Assembly: GCA_963383645.1 (NCBI GenBank)
Contig: OY726566.1
Coordinates: forward strand, 96,625,321 to 96,689,320
Origin: Muscardinus avellanarius
Lineage: Eukaryota; Chordata; Mammalia; Rodentia; Gliridae
Reading direction: 5' to 3'
DNA length: 64,000 nt
Shown here: positions 33,900-45,544 of the stretch, piece after piece
How the letters are laid out: the number at the start of each line of letters is the position of its first letter
How positions within the stretch are numbered: the first letter of the stretch is position 1
Translations under genes and position numbers: made by a program
Notes under the pieces: generated by a model
The model's database searches: none
The model's input: only the letters and a program-made list of their open reading frames with translations
Told to the model about the DNA's origin: nothing

Positions 33900-36570
33900 G
33901 TAGGGGTAACCTACCTCAATCATTCTGTTTTCCACATTCTTTGCATTCCCCATCATACTTTTAACAACAGCAAAAAGTCTACTACTGAAACATATGCTCA
34001 AAATAAATGTGACCTATTGGAAATTAGAAGCACGAAAATAAGGGGTGGCAATTCTGACCCCTTATCCTGTTCTCTAAAAGTTCAATGATTTTTCTGCATA
34101 TATGGTCATTTGTACCTCATTTCCTCTGTCCCACGCATAGTCGCGTTCAGTCTTCTTTCAAACTAACAATCCGCCGTATGTAATGTTGATAAATGAATTT
34201 GAACATTAGCATCAGCTCTCATAATGCTGTGGAAGAATCGATTGCTTCCTGCCCTTTGAGGATCTGAACAGAATCTGTGTCAAAGAATGATATTATTTTT
34301 TTGTTTGTTCCTTTCTTTAGGAGAATTAATGGTCCAGCTTACTGATCGCTAAAGCTACCACTGAATTTACCAAAGAGTAACTAAAAATATAAAAATAGTT
34401 TAGTCATGCCAACTAAGCCTTATATAGTTTTGCAAAAACAAATGGCTAAGCTAGAGTTATTTCATTGCCACAGAGAATCTCGATTTCAGGAAATTATTTG
34501 ACAAATATTATCAAAACATATGTCAGAGTACAATAGCGAATTTTAAGTTAGTACAGTAGCGAATTTTAAGTTATACCATCATATTACAAGGTGGATAAAC
34601 ATAGATGACTGCATCCCAGAGAAGTTAACTTGGACAGATTAATATCAGATTCTCTCCTTAACCTGTTCTGAAAAAGATTGTAATAACTGGAGTGAACTCA
34701 TACAAAAGATTCCAGTTCAATGTGAAGATACGCAAAACTGGGTTTATTATAAAATTACATTGGTGATAGGATCGAGATTAATAATATTCTGAATGGAGTA
34801 TAATATTGACTTGAAATAAATCCAAATTTACCAATGATAGCTGTAAAATTATGTCACTTAATGCATGTTAAACAATGACTTAAATAAGGATTAGAAGATA
34901 ACTTGCTTTGCAATGCTTTACAGGATACAGTGAAGATTTTATTTGATAACAAATTTAATTCTATGCAAGTGGTAAACATGGGGGGGAAATCACAGCTAAT
35001 AAGCAAATGAGTATCTTCCACTTTAGGAAAGCTCAAATTGCTGGAAAGTTTTTCCTAAATGGCTATTCATTGTAAATTTCATGAATATTTTGTGGAAAGG
35101 GAGAAGGTTGAATTCCTGGCGACTCAAATAGAGGCACTAGAGAACAGATTTAACTCTTATTATAATGTGTCTGATATAACTACAACAGTGGAGAACAACA
35201 GTCAAATAAGAGATTATGACCTTGCAGTGGCAACTTTTAACTGGGTTGGAAGTTGTAGTAGTCGCCAGTATAGATCCTAGCATTTCCTTCAAACCATGTA
35301 ATAATGCCTTTCCTTTTAATCGGATATAGAAATCCAGCAACTACATATAATGAACAAATTGTGTTGTCTAACATCTTCCCACCCCTATACAGTAAAGTAC
35401 CTAAGCAATTTGCAAATATTGAATGGGTGAATGAATTAATGAAATAAAAAAGACCAAATCCAATGAATCAATATCAGGCACTTAAGACTCCTAGAATATT
35501 AGTCATTATCTTTCTTACTTTTACCTATAATTCTGTAGGCTTGGCTATCTTTCTTTCAAGTCTGTGGTTAAGTAGAGCAAAAGTAAATGCAAAAGCTGAG
35601 TATGCTGGTAGCAACATAAGTATAACATACCGGGAAATTATTTTTAAAATTTATATGCACATACTTTGGAGTCATTTAAGGTATTAGCAAATAATTCCCA
35701 GTAACTCATGATGACATCACTTCAGTTTTCATATTACTGATATCTACTAAAATAGCTGAAATCATCAACATACACATATTTAGAAGCATGCATGCAATAT
35801 TTTTTTAGAAGACTATGCCTAAAAATTAGTTGAAAAATTATTACATGAAGACATAAGTTCTCAGCTTGCTAAACAACCCCCTCTCCCCATGGTCACTGGC
35901 TACTTCTAGAATACTGACAGCCTTAGTTTCATTACACTTCAGGAAAACCTTAGAGCAACAGGTCTCAACAGCTTCCAGCAAGAGATCGTTCTTATGAAAG
36001 ATTCCTGTTTTTCAACTCAGTGATCATGAAAACTGAGAGCAGTAGAATGACATTGTTTCATCAATACAAATAAAAGTAAACCAGATTCCCTAGAACATTC
36101 TGAAAGTGATACTCTTGGATCTGATTTTGAAATTCAAGAAAGCATCCATTCTCTATCATGCCTGACTTAGATCTAAACCTTTTGAAATTATGATTTTGTC
36201 CTCCAATTTTAATACATTTTCTTATATTTCTTTTTTTAAAAAAAAGAATGACATCGTATCCTATTTGTAGATAGGTATACTAAATTAAGACACATACAAA
36301 GAGTAAAACAGGAGAAAAGTGAGCCAGTCTATGTTTCAAAACTAATGGGACTGTTTCTCACTCCATCATTCTTTTAGAATGAACACATTTATGGTGTGAA
36401 TGCACACTAAATACCAGGCCTGGTATCTCTAAATAATTCAACACTTTTGGGAAAATAGACATATAAATATTAGAAGAATCATTTTAGAATGAGTTAAAAA
36501 TTGGAAGACCTGACATGACCAATATACCATATAGACATACTAAGCTTTCTTCATTAAATAATATTCTCAT
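33900..36570. other. SINE-free unique intronic stretch
   Basis: Contains the 23-bp tandem duplication at 34527-34572. No exon or known repeat was recognised. Confidence 0.45.
34527..34572 (+). repeat. 23-bp tandem duplication
   Basis: Two adjacent 23-nt units, each AGTACARTAGCG followed by AATTTTAAGTT, differ at one base. It looks like a recent small tandem duplication. Confidence 0.95.
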
Positions 36571-36574
36571 ACTT

Positions 36575-36765
36575 ATAAGTACTTTCTATTCCACAATGGT
36601 ATCATTTTATCTTGTTTAATTCTAAAAGATCACTGTGAGACAAACATGATAGGCATTGTTAATATTCAGTTAATAGTCTATGAAATTGAAGATTTAGTAT
36701 TTCCAAAACCTTCTCCAAAATAGCTAGTTAATAGAAAAGCTACATAAAAAGTTAGTTTTGAGTCC
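36575..36765 (-). mobile_element. MIR fragment, reverse orientation
   Basis: TGTTTAATTCTAAAAGATC, TGATAGGCATTGTTAATAT, GTCTATGAAATTGAAG and ATAGCTAGTTAATAG fit the MIR reverse complement ('taatcctcacaac..aggtactattattat..gatgaggaaactgag'). Confidence 0.5.
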
Positions 36766-37160
36766 TAATGAGTAATTATTACTTATTATGTATGGTCTCT
36801 CATTTGTGCTTAATGATAGGAAAACATTGGCTATTCCATTTTGTAGATTGAAATCTCATTCTGGTGGTGTTTATAAAGCAGCAGATTGCATAAATGAGAC
36901 TTTTCCCCAAATGGTATAATATTTGCTGCTTTGCTAGTAAACTTTTTCAGCCTCCTCACTTGGCATTCCACATGCAGAATTTATGAACTAATTCACCATT
37001 ATCGCTACTTATGGTGCTTTTTGGAAATAACTGCTGTTTCCAGAAGACTTGCAAAAAGTAATTGATGAATAGCCCCAACCTGATTATTATGTATATTTAA
37101 AGCCTGTCAAATATTGTTGGATGGCATGAAGTTACTTTCCACTTAGGGAGGGTCATTCAA

Positions 37161-37335
37161 GATGTGATCTAGCCAGTACTTGGAAGGCTGACACAAAAGG
37201 ATCTCAGGATCGAGGATACCCTCAGCAACTTAGTGAAACCCTGTTTCAAAAATAAAATAAAAATAAATAAAATAGGGCTGGAAGTGTAGGTTGGAGGTTG
37301 GATGCTCCTAGGATCCATTCCTGGAGTATATATTT
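37161..37335 (+). mobile_element. Sciurid SINE, 5'-truncated
   Basis: AGCCAGTACTTGGAAGGCTG begins inside the left half. The linker is (AAAAT)n. The right half GGGCTGGAAGTGTAGGTTGG is decayed. Confidence 0.8.
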
Positions 37336-37339
37336 TTTT

Positions 37340-38345
37340 TCAGAGAATTTTATAAAGGACAATGACTTTACGTTGGTCCTTAGCCACATAATCCATCAAC
37401 AAAATTTTAGTGATGTGACATAGGCAGTCACATGGGCATATAAAATAAACATAGCATATAAACCTGACCAAAAAAAAAAAGAGCTAAAACTAAAACTTGA
37501 ACGGTCTCGATGAAATCCATGCTCAATAGGAAAAAATGTTCCGTAGAACGTAAAGCTTTCTTTTGTATGCATCTCCGACACATTTATGATCCAGTCCATT
37601 CTGAAACCAGGGGAAATCTGTTTGATGATTTCTTGTCTTAATGATAATGTCAACTCTTGATTTTTCTCTAAAAGACCCACCAGAAAAATATATCAGCTAA
37701 TCAAAGCCAGTTTTATTAAGTCAATTGCAATCAAAGTATAACCTAGGTTGCTTCTTATGGTCTCAGGAGGAGGCAAAGTCTGATCTCAGAGGCATAAGTT
37801 GGATATTATAAGGAGGAGAATTGGTTAGGATTGAGCAAAATTTATAATCTGATGCTTTAGTGGGAAGAAGGTTTCAAAGTGAGTCTTTATAAGTTAATAG
37901 GGAGTTGTCATTTAATAACAAAGCTGATTATCCCAGTAAGCAATTGATGGTTCTACTGGGCAAGCAATGACCTCAGATGAGTTTGTTTGTCTGGATATCT
38001 TGGCCTTCCAGAATTCTGAAGCAGCAGAACTGTGAATTCACTTTCCTGCCTTACCTTCCTGATCAGATATTTTCTAGAATAATAGGAACAACTTGGGAGT
38101 TCTGCCTGGTACCAGTCTTGGTTTTATTCCTCAGATCCCAGGTGACACAGAGCATGTATGGATCACTCAGTTGTATGTTAAATGTGATTTATTGTTATTG
38201 TTTTTTATTTAAAGTATATTTTACTACATTCTAGGGTCCTCCAGTTAAAAGAGTACACACTTTTGTCAAGTTTATTAATTTAATTTTATATAAAGCCAAA
38301 CGGGTTTACAATTCAGTGCTGTTAATAACAATCAAAAATTAAAAT
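37340..38345. other. Unique intronic sequence
   Basis: No gene or repeat was recognised. Confidence 0.4.
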
Positions 38346-38348
38346 TTT

Positions 38349-38560
38349 AGTCAGGCATGGTGGAGCATGCTTGTAATCCCAGCATTTGGGAGGCTGAGAC
38401 TGGAGGATCACAGTTCACGGACAGCCTCAGCTACTTAGTGAGGCCCATAACTAAGTGAGACCATCTTTCAAAAAAAATAAAAAATAGGGCAGGGGGTGTA
38501 GCTTGGAGGATGAATGCCCCTGGGTTCCACCCCCAGAGCCGCCAAAAATAAATTAAATAA
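38349..38560 (+). mobile_element. Sciurid dimeric SINE
   Basis: GTCAGGCATGGTGGAGCATGC. The right half GGGCAGGGGGTGTAGCTTGG relates it to the GCGGGTCTGGGG-type subfamily. Confidence 0.9.
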
Positions 38561-38877
38561 AAATTTAAAAAATAAAATATTTATATAAATGAAAATAAAT
38601 GCTTATATGGGGGGAACAAATCTCTCCTGTGGAGTTTAGAAAGTTTAGACCCATCACTCTTCAAGGAAACTAAAATTATGTACAATCTATTCATTAATAA
38701 TGTTACTATCAATAAAAAAATGCCCAAAAGACAAAATCAGTTCTTATTCTCGAAGATGCATTTAATTTTAACAGGCCAAGAGAAGAAAATATTGTAAACC
38801 TGAAAATAACATAAACCTCTCCACTGAATGATAAGATGAACGCCGCCACAGAAACAATCCTAAGATTACTATTCACT

Positions 38878-39085
38878 AATGCACAGGTGCTGTACTAAGA
38901 CTTTGTGTACAGATATTCTTATTTGACAGTCACAAAACCAGCAGCCTTGCAGGTAGTATTATCAGCATTTCCTAGTCAGAAAAGCAAAATCAAACAGGGT
39001 AAGCCTGTTGCTCAACTCGTACATAGAAATAATGACAAAACTAAGATTGGAACCTGGTACGTCTGAATTCTAAAGCTGTTTCTTT
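38878..39085 (-). mobile_element. MIR element, reverse orientation
   Basis: CAGGTGCTGTACTAAGAC, TTATTTGACAGTCACAAAAC, TGCAGGTAGTATTATCAGC, GATTGGAACCTGGTACGTC and GAATTCTAAAGCTG fit the reversed MIR in order. Confidence 0.75.
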
Positions 39086-39279
39086 GGAACCAATAAGAGG
39101 AAGAAACAGAGTTGTTATCATGAAATTAGAATCTTGGCTTTAAAATGTGGTCTCCCAGCTCCTTTGAACTTTCCGATTCCTTTTACACAAGTGGGTATCA
39201 TTTCTTTGGAGCGAAAGTGCCATGCTGTGAATTACTAGAAAAGAAGAACTTTAGGTTTCAGGTGTGTGGCAGGCAGAAT

Positions 39280-39840
39280 TCAAATACGCCTCCAAAACCA
39301 TACTCCATCTTCTAGTCAACCCAGCACCACTGATCGTGTGGTTGCAAAGAGAGTCCACAGATGCAATTAAAATTTCAGTCATGCAACCTTAAAATGAGGT
39401 GATTATTTGAGAAATTTTGACCTAATCACACAAGGCCATTAAATCTGGACCTGGTAGCCAGAGGCAGGAAGAGTCAAGATATCCAGTGTGAAAGGCATTG
39501 GGCCCAGGGCTCTGAGATGAAGGTGAGGTGGCGAAGGGTGTGGATGGTCTCTAGGGGCTGGTGGTCCCCCTGTCAAGACCTGGCAGGGAAGTAGCATTAT
39601 CAACCTATAACTGTAAGGAGCTAAAGATGGCAGGCAATATAAGTTAACTGGGAAATAGGTTCTTCCCCATACCTCTAGAAAGCAGAAACAATTCAGCTAA
39701 CACCTTCATTTCAGAATTAAGATCCTGAGCCCAGAACTTAGCACAGCAAGTCGAAACATTTGATGTACAGAACCAAGAACTAATACTTGAGTATTGTTTT
39801 AAACGAGTAAATTTGTAATTTGCTACATAAAAATGGAGAA
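39280..39840 (+). mobile_element. Decayed LTR-like interspersed repeat
   Basis: Starts GTGGCAGGCAGAATTCAA. It contains ATGAGGTGATTATTTG, TAAATCTGGACCTGGTAGC and CAGAGGCAGGAAGAGTCAAG, wording typical of old MLT-like or MER-like LTRs. The exact family is uncertain. Confidence 0.45.
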
Positions 39841-40104
39841 ATGAAGGGGTTCAAACTAACATTATAAAACAAGACTGTGTTAACTTGTGGTTGGGATTTC
39901 TAATGAATGTTTCAGATTAATTTGCAAATGACTTGCTTTATACAAAAGGTATGATCAATTCTCTGAGAAGGCATTTGCCACAAAATATCAATGGTGTACA
40001 AATAAACAGCAGGTCCATTCAATTCCACATTGAATCATGTGGATTGCAAGTAAGTAATGATATATTAGTAATAATAATATGCAAATCGTTCTTTGGAGTG
40101 TTCA

Positions 40105-40175
40105 CTACACTTCTGCATTCACTTTACCATTTGAGCCTTATAACTCAGCACGGTAGAAAAACAATTATTATGTCT
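40105..40175 (-). mobile_element. MIR core fragment, reverse orientation
   Basis: TTGAGCCTTATAACTCAGC and GGTAGAAAAACAATTATTATG resemble the reversed MIR centre. Short and weak. Confidence 0.35.
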
Positions 40176-40539
40176 CTGGATGATGCAAGAAAGAATTGTA
40201 GCCAAAACAAGTGACTTTCTGGGGCGGTGTGTGGTGGAATGGCCCGTCAATGACAGTCATGATCTTTTAATTTCTCTCAAAATCACTTTTTACTTTCAAG
40301 GCTACAAAATATTTTGTCGATATATGGAGTTATGTTTCCACTTTCCTCCTGTTTTCCTTTCAAGAAATAAAAGAGTAACTGAAATGTGTTTATACTTGGA
40401 ACAATTTTTTTTCCCCGTCCCTTACTAAATGTGAAACATTTTAATTGTTCTTTTAAAAATATTCGAACTGATTTTTCAAGTTTGAACTGAGCTTCAAAAC
40501 CACTGAAACTATATATTAAAAAATTGTACACAGTCAATA

Positions 40540-40900
40540 TGGAATTCATTACATGCACCAATAAAATAGAATTCTATGTAGCTATTAACATGTGATTTAC
40601 AGTTATACATTCAAAATTTGTGATATATATCCAAAATATATATATATGTATATATATGTGTGTACACACACACACACACACACACACACATGTTTACATG
40701 AAAAATTATGGATTCCATTTATACTAGAAACTCACTTTGTTAAAAAAAATTCACATATGTATACACATTCACACACATATAGCGTACCAAATTTCTAACA
40801 GAGGTCACCCATGGAATGTGGTGCATTTTATTTTCCTTTAAAAACTTTTATAAATTTCTGCATTTTTAACAAATATTGTACCTTATAGTATATGTTGGTT
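40540..40900 (+). mobile_element. L1M-type LINE 3' end, sense
   Basis: ATAAAATAGAATTCTATGTAG with CTATTAACATG corresponds to the 'acaatggaatactatgcagccattaaaaatg' part of L1M. The last part ATTTTATTTTCCTTTAAAAA and TTTCTGCATTTTTAAC fits its 3' end. The (AT)n/(AC)n microsatellite lies inside it. Confidence 0.6.
40637..40690 (+). repeat. (TA)n then (CA)n compound microsatellite
   Basis: TATATATATG units followed by about 14 AC units. Confidence 0.95.
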
Positions 40901-40916
40901 ATTAAAAAATGACACT

Positions 40917-41145
40917 AGCTGGGCGTGGTGGTGCACCCTTGTAATCCCCGTGCTTGGGAGGCTGTGACAGGAGGATCACACAGGTTCAAAGCCAGCTTCA
41001 GCTACTTAGTGAGGCTCTCAGCAATTTAGTGAGACCCTGTTTCCAAATAAAATATAAAAATAGGTCTGGGAGTATAGTTCGGAGGTAGAAAGCCTCTGGG
41101 TTCCATGCCCACTACTACCCTACTACCAAAAAAAAAAAAAAAAAA
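40917..41145 (+). mobile_element. Sciurid SINE, AAAGCCTCTGGG-type subfamily
   Basis: AGCTGGGCGTGGTGGTGCACC to GGTAGAAAGCCTCTGGG, with an A-tail of about 18. Flanked by TGACACTA at 40910-40917 and 41148-41155. Confidence 0.94.
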
Positions 41146-41298
41146 CCTGACACTAAACTCAGTTTCATTTTATAGAATAATGACTGAAACTGTCCCTCAG
41201 TTTAATTGTAACATAGTTATCATTAAATAACCAAGAGTCTATTTGGAGATTGAGAATTAGATATGGAATAAGACACTTAACTTATCTATGTGACCCCA

Positions 41299-41336
41299 CT
41301 AACTCAACCGGATCCCTATATATCCAGTTGAGTTAG
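41299..41336. repeat. Inverted repeat, 15-bp arms, 8-nt loop
   Basis: Left arm CTAACTCAACCGGAT (41299-41313), right arm ATCCAGTTGAGTTAG (41322-41336), one mismatch, loop CCCTATAT. Outer C-runs and G-runs extend pairing past a 2-nt bulge. Confidence 0.9.
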
Positions 41337-41668
41337 GGGCTCGGCGTCTTCAGCTTCAGTGGTCAGGGTTTATCTCTCTGTTCTCTGCCACCTGTTTTGA
41401 CCTCAAAGCAAGCTCTGATTTACCTCACCAACAGCATCCCAGACCTGGACAGATGTACTCAGCACTGAAGGAAACCCTTGTCCCCTCTGGGGTAAGTGCT
41501 GATATCAGCTTTTCTCAAAACTCCAAGTGAAGAAGGTTGTGGAAATTTTTCCTTCTTCATTTTCTGTGTCATGAGCTGAGGACATGTTATCGACTCTTTT
41601 TGAATAGAGCTTCCAATCAGATCTCAGGTATGTATCAATTTATAGCCAGTGAGATAAAAATGCTTTTC

Positions 41669-41840
41669 ATTCGGGAGGCTGAGACAGGAGGATCCTGGTT
41701 CTCAGACAGCCTCAGCTACTTAGTGAGGCCCTTTGCAACTCAGTGAGACCTTGTTTCAAAATAATGACTAAAAAATAGTGCTGGGAGTGTAGTTCAGAGG
41801 TAGAACACCCTGGTTTCCATCCCCAGCACTGCACACACAA
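41669..41840 (+). mobile_element. Sciurid SINE, 5'-truncated, with target-site duplication
   Basis: Begins at TTCGGGAGGCTGAGACAGG. Flanks AAAATGCTTTT (left) and AGAATGCTTTT (right) show that truncation occurred at insertion. Confidence 0.9.
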
Positions 41841-41858
41841 AAGAATGCTTTTGACACT

Positions 41859-42052
41859 TTGGGCATGATATTGCACACTGTAATTCCAGTATTTGGGAGG
41901 CTAAGACAAGAGGATTGCAGGTTGAAGCCAGTCTTAGAAACTTAGTGAGGTCTTCAGCCTCTTAGGGAGACCCTGTCTCAAAAGTAAATAATAAAAACGG
42001 CTGGGAGTATATCTCAGAAGAAGAATGCTCAATCTGCAATATAAAAGAAAAC
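41859..42052 (+). mobile_element. Sciurid dimeric SINE
   Basis: TTGGGCATGATATTGCACAC to ATATCTCAGAAGAAGAATGC. It sits directly behind the previous SINE; the shared AATGCTTTTGACAC region served as target for both. Confidence 0.87.
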
Positions 42053-42584
42053 AAAAACTTTGACACACTTAAGAAGTAGGTGCAACTTGGCCAAGTTTTC
42101 AAATTCCCACTCTCTCTGGGATTATGTCCATTAGCATCTTCTCTATGTTATCCTGTGTTCTTTTATGTCTGAAGAATAAAATTGGAATTATAATAAAGCC
42201 AGAGAAACTGCGGGTCTTTGGTCTGCCTTCAACCTATGAATGTGTGTATAAATTTTGTAGTTTGACATTCACTGACACCGATGGAAAATATCCCATTTAG
42301 AAATGGCCCAGCAGATGGGTCAGTGTGGGCATGTTGATAAGGTACTTTTTAATAAGGAGAAGAATGCAATCAAGAGGCAGAGTAGTGCAATTTTAAAAAT
42401 TTTTTGAAAAAGACCAAAGAAAGCATCCCCAGGCTTAGCATCCTATCAAAATTATTTTAAATTTTAATTACTTTTCATCTTTTACCCATATGCCTCTTTA
42501 TTCGTTTCAACGCAGCTGCCATTTTATAATACTCAACATTTGGCAACCGTCTTGGAATCTACCGCGTCATAAAAATGTTATGCT

Positions 42585-42730
42585 TCTGCGTAGCGTCTTA
42601 ATTGGTATTTTTAATGGCTGCACAATTCCTACCAGGTGGATACACTCGAGTTGGATATGCCAAATATTTTTCCATATTTTACCACTTTCCAAAAATAAAT
42701 ATTCTTGCCTAAACATTAGGCAAAGATATG
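42585..42730 (-). mobile_element. L1M-type LINE fragment
   Basis: TTTTTAATGGCTGCACAATTC and CTACCAGGTGGATACACTC resemble antisense L1 'ttaatggctgcatagtattccattgtatggatgtacc'. Limited support. Confidence 0.4.
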
Positions 42731-43214
42731 TAGGCAACAAAGCCATTTGCCTCAAACTAGCACCCAAGGCTGCTTTCCATTCCTTGGACTGGGCTAGTCT
42801 TAGTCTTACAAACAGGGGGATATAAATCAGGTCTTATGATGAGGCCAAGCAACGGTCAAGTTGAGAGATAGGAGAAGAAACGTGGAAACCAGAAGTAGAT
42901 GGAGGAGACTTAGCTCTTACTTCCAGACACATGAAACTAGAAACAGGAAATTGACACTAGTCTGTGCTAACACGGGACAGGCGTTCTCCCACATCCCCTG
43001 AAGTATAACTACTTATTGAGGAAGAATCAAAGACCAAGGACCCCTAAATACCTTTATAAGTCTTTATCATATAACTGGCAAAGTTTAGATCTAGAATATT
43101 TGAAATGCTATTATGTAAGGATGCTGAGAAAGAAAAATATTTTATCTGGGAAAGGAAAACAATGGATGATTCCACCATATAGAATAGCATGAAATAGCAA
43201 ACAGTACTGATAAC

Positions 43215-43545
43215 CTGGTTTCTTTGTGTTCATAGACTTCATTAAGACACATTTGAGTCCACAGAAAAATTGAGCAGAAAGTATAGACATACATCCTCTG
43301 ACCTCACACACACACAGCCTCCTCCGTTATCAACATCCCCCACCAAAGAAGTCCACTTGTTACAGAAATGAGCCTACGCTGACATGCCATTATCAACCAG
43401 AATCCATACTTCACAGCAAGGATGACTCTTGTATCTTCTAAGGATTTGAACAAATCTGTGATGACAAGTTTCCACAATTATAGTATCCTCTGGTATACCT
43501 TCACTGCCTTAAATATCTTCTGTGTTGTGACTTAGCTTTTTTATT
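43215..43545 (-). mobile_element. L1M-type LINE 3' region
   Basis: AAATTGAGCAGAAAGTATAG, CAGCCTCCTCCGTTATCAAC, ATCCCCCACCAAAG and TAGTATCCTCTGGTATACC match a known L1M 3' region closely and in order. Confidence 0.72.
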
Positions 43546-43647
43546 TAAATTTTTATTGGCACAGTTGAGTCATACGTCTTGATGGATCACAAGATGGCAG
43601 AGGCCTACATGCACACATCACTCATTTAGTCTTTTCCCAGGTCTTAC

Positions 43648-43870
43648 TTTTTTTTTTTTTTTTTTTTTTTGCGGGTCTGGGGATGGAACCTAGGGGCATT
43701 TGACCTCCAAGCTGCATCCCCTGCCCTATTTTCATATTTTTTATTTTGAAACCGGGTCTCACTAAGTTGCGGAGGGCCTCACTAAGTAGCTGAGGCTGTC
43801 CGCGAACCGCAATCCTCCGGTCTCAGCCTCCCAAATGCTGGGATTACAAGCGTACGCCACCATGCCTGGC
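43648..43870 (-). mobile_element. Sciurid SINE, GCGGGTCTGGGG-type subfamily
   Basis: A run of about 23 T's, GCGGGTCTGGGGATGGAACC, CATTTGACCTCCAAGCTGC, ending ACGCCACCATGCCTGGC. Low divergence. Confidence 0.95.
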
Positions 43871-43874
43871 AGGA

Positions 43875-45145
43875 CTTAAGTTTTTAACCTGAACAATTTA
43901 TTGGAGAAACAGAGGGTCACATGAAGGGATAGAACACTGCATCTAATTCTGTTAATAAAACAATGGTATTGTAAAGATAATTGTTAAAGAAAGCACTATT
44001 GTACTTTCAGATAAAATAATAAAATGTCTAGAATTTTAGCCACAGCTTGGGAGTTGAACACAGTATGCTTAAGTATTAAAGAGAGTTATTAATGGCCCAT
44101 AAAATGTCCTTGCATAAAATTTAAGAAGATGCCTCTTCTTCAGTTTAACTCAAGCCCTCAGCAGGATACCTTAGCTATATATTTTTCTCTTCACTACCCC
44201 ATGGCTTGGGTGCCCTGGCACAGGGCACATTTTGTATCTTTGGTGTGTGATAGCTCTGACCCTCAACACTAAGTGTCCTTTTTAAAAGTTAGTCTTTGGC
44301 TGCTTTGCTTGGCAGCCAAGTATCTAGTCAGATGCCAAAGTAGGATAGCTTGCTCCCCACAGGGCATCTGACACCCCACCAAGAGAGTTTGGCCTGTAAG
44401 TGAGTTTCTCTGCCATGTACCCCAGTCACCAGAGAAGAGGCCAAGTTACAGTTTCTGAAAAGCCCATTAGTGACTGTGTCTCGCTTTCCTCCTCCCAGTA
44501 TTTCTAGGTATGTTCCCAGATAAGCAATATGTTTATCTGCATATTGGGAGGCCAGTTACCTTTTCCAATAGCCAAATTGTTTGGATTGGTAATAAAGAAA
44601 ATTGTGAATAAAAGTGTAGGATTTGGGCAGGGATGTCAGATATCTTTGCTTTCTCTTTGCTTGTTTATAAGATGACTCACAGAATTTTAAATTAGACCTC
44701 ATGCTCCCAGAGACTTTGGCAAGCAATAAAAAAGAACTAACTTGCTCCGGGCCATCCACATGGTGAGACAGGTTGCAGACTTGTATTCCAACAACCTAGA
44801 CCTCTCTCATCGAACACAGAAGTCACTGGCCACTTGTGGAAACTGAACCCTAGAAATGTGAATAGCAAGAGTTGAGATGGATGATACATGCGAACACACA
44901 CCAGATTTTGAAGACTAATCACGACTCGAATTAAAATCTCAAATATAATCATCCAATCAATAATTCATCCATTTATTCAAGAGTTGGCCACTGGGGTGGT
45001 CATTAAAAATAGAGCCATGAGCAGGATGCGTTCAGCCCTAGGCTTTTGGAGCTTAGGGGCAAGTAGATATTATTCAAAATTCCTTCCTTTGTTGCTTAGC
45101 CTTTCCCACAAATAGTTTGACGTTGTGTCTGATATTCTCAAAGCA
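43875..45145. other. Unique intronic sequence
   Basis: The stretch 44150-44550 is somewhat GC-richer, but I recognise no gene or repeat in it. Confidence 0.4.
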
Positions 45146-45149
45146 GATC

Positions 45150-45540
45150 ACACTGTAGCCTGCTGAGATGCCACGCCTGTTATCGTCCCCCTAGGGTCTC
45201 ATTAGGCAGTCAAATCACCACGAGGCCCAACTGACTGTGAACTCTTGCGATGTGGCGAGTCTGAACCGAGACACTACGTAAGTATGAAATCCACCCTGGG
45301 TTCCAAAGACAATGAAAAAAGTGAAAATGACTAGGACCACAAAGGGCCTCGTTCCTATTTTATGTCATTATCATTTCACCATGCACGCGTGGTGAAATGA
45401 AAATACTTCATATATATTGGATTAAATAAAATATATCATTTAAATTATTTTCACCTGCTGCTTTTTAATGGGGCTCAAGAAAAGTTCACATTACCTATGT
45501 GGTGCACATTGTATTTGTTTTGGCCAGCACTTCTCAGCAC
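45150..45540. mobile_element. Ancient non-autonomous DNA transposon (MER-type) fragment
   Basis: ACCGAGACACTACGTAAGTATG with AAATCCACC, ATATTGGATTAAATAAAATA, TTTCACCTGCTGCTTTTTAA and ATGTGGTGCACATTGTATTTG match, in order, a common mammalian MER repeat ('gagatgtgctgtaagtgtaaaatacacacc...ggatatattgggttaaataaaatatatt...tatgtggctcgcattatatttct'). The exact family name was not recalled with certainty. Confidence 0.6.
45371..45400. repeat. Perfect inverted repeat, 11-bp arms, 8-nt loop
   Basis: TCATTTCACCA (45371-45381), loop TGCACGCG, TGGTGAAATGA (45390-45400). It lies inside the MER-type transposon fragment and includes the 8-bp palindrome CACGCGTG. Confidence 0.95.
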
Positions 45541-45544
45541 TAAT

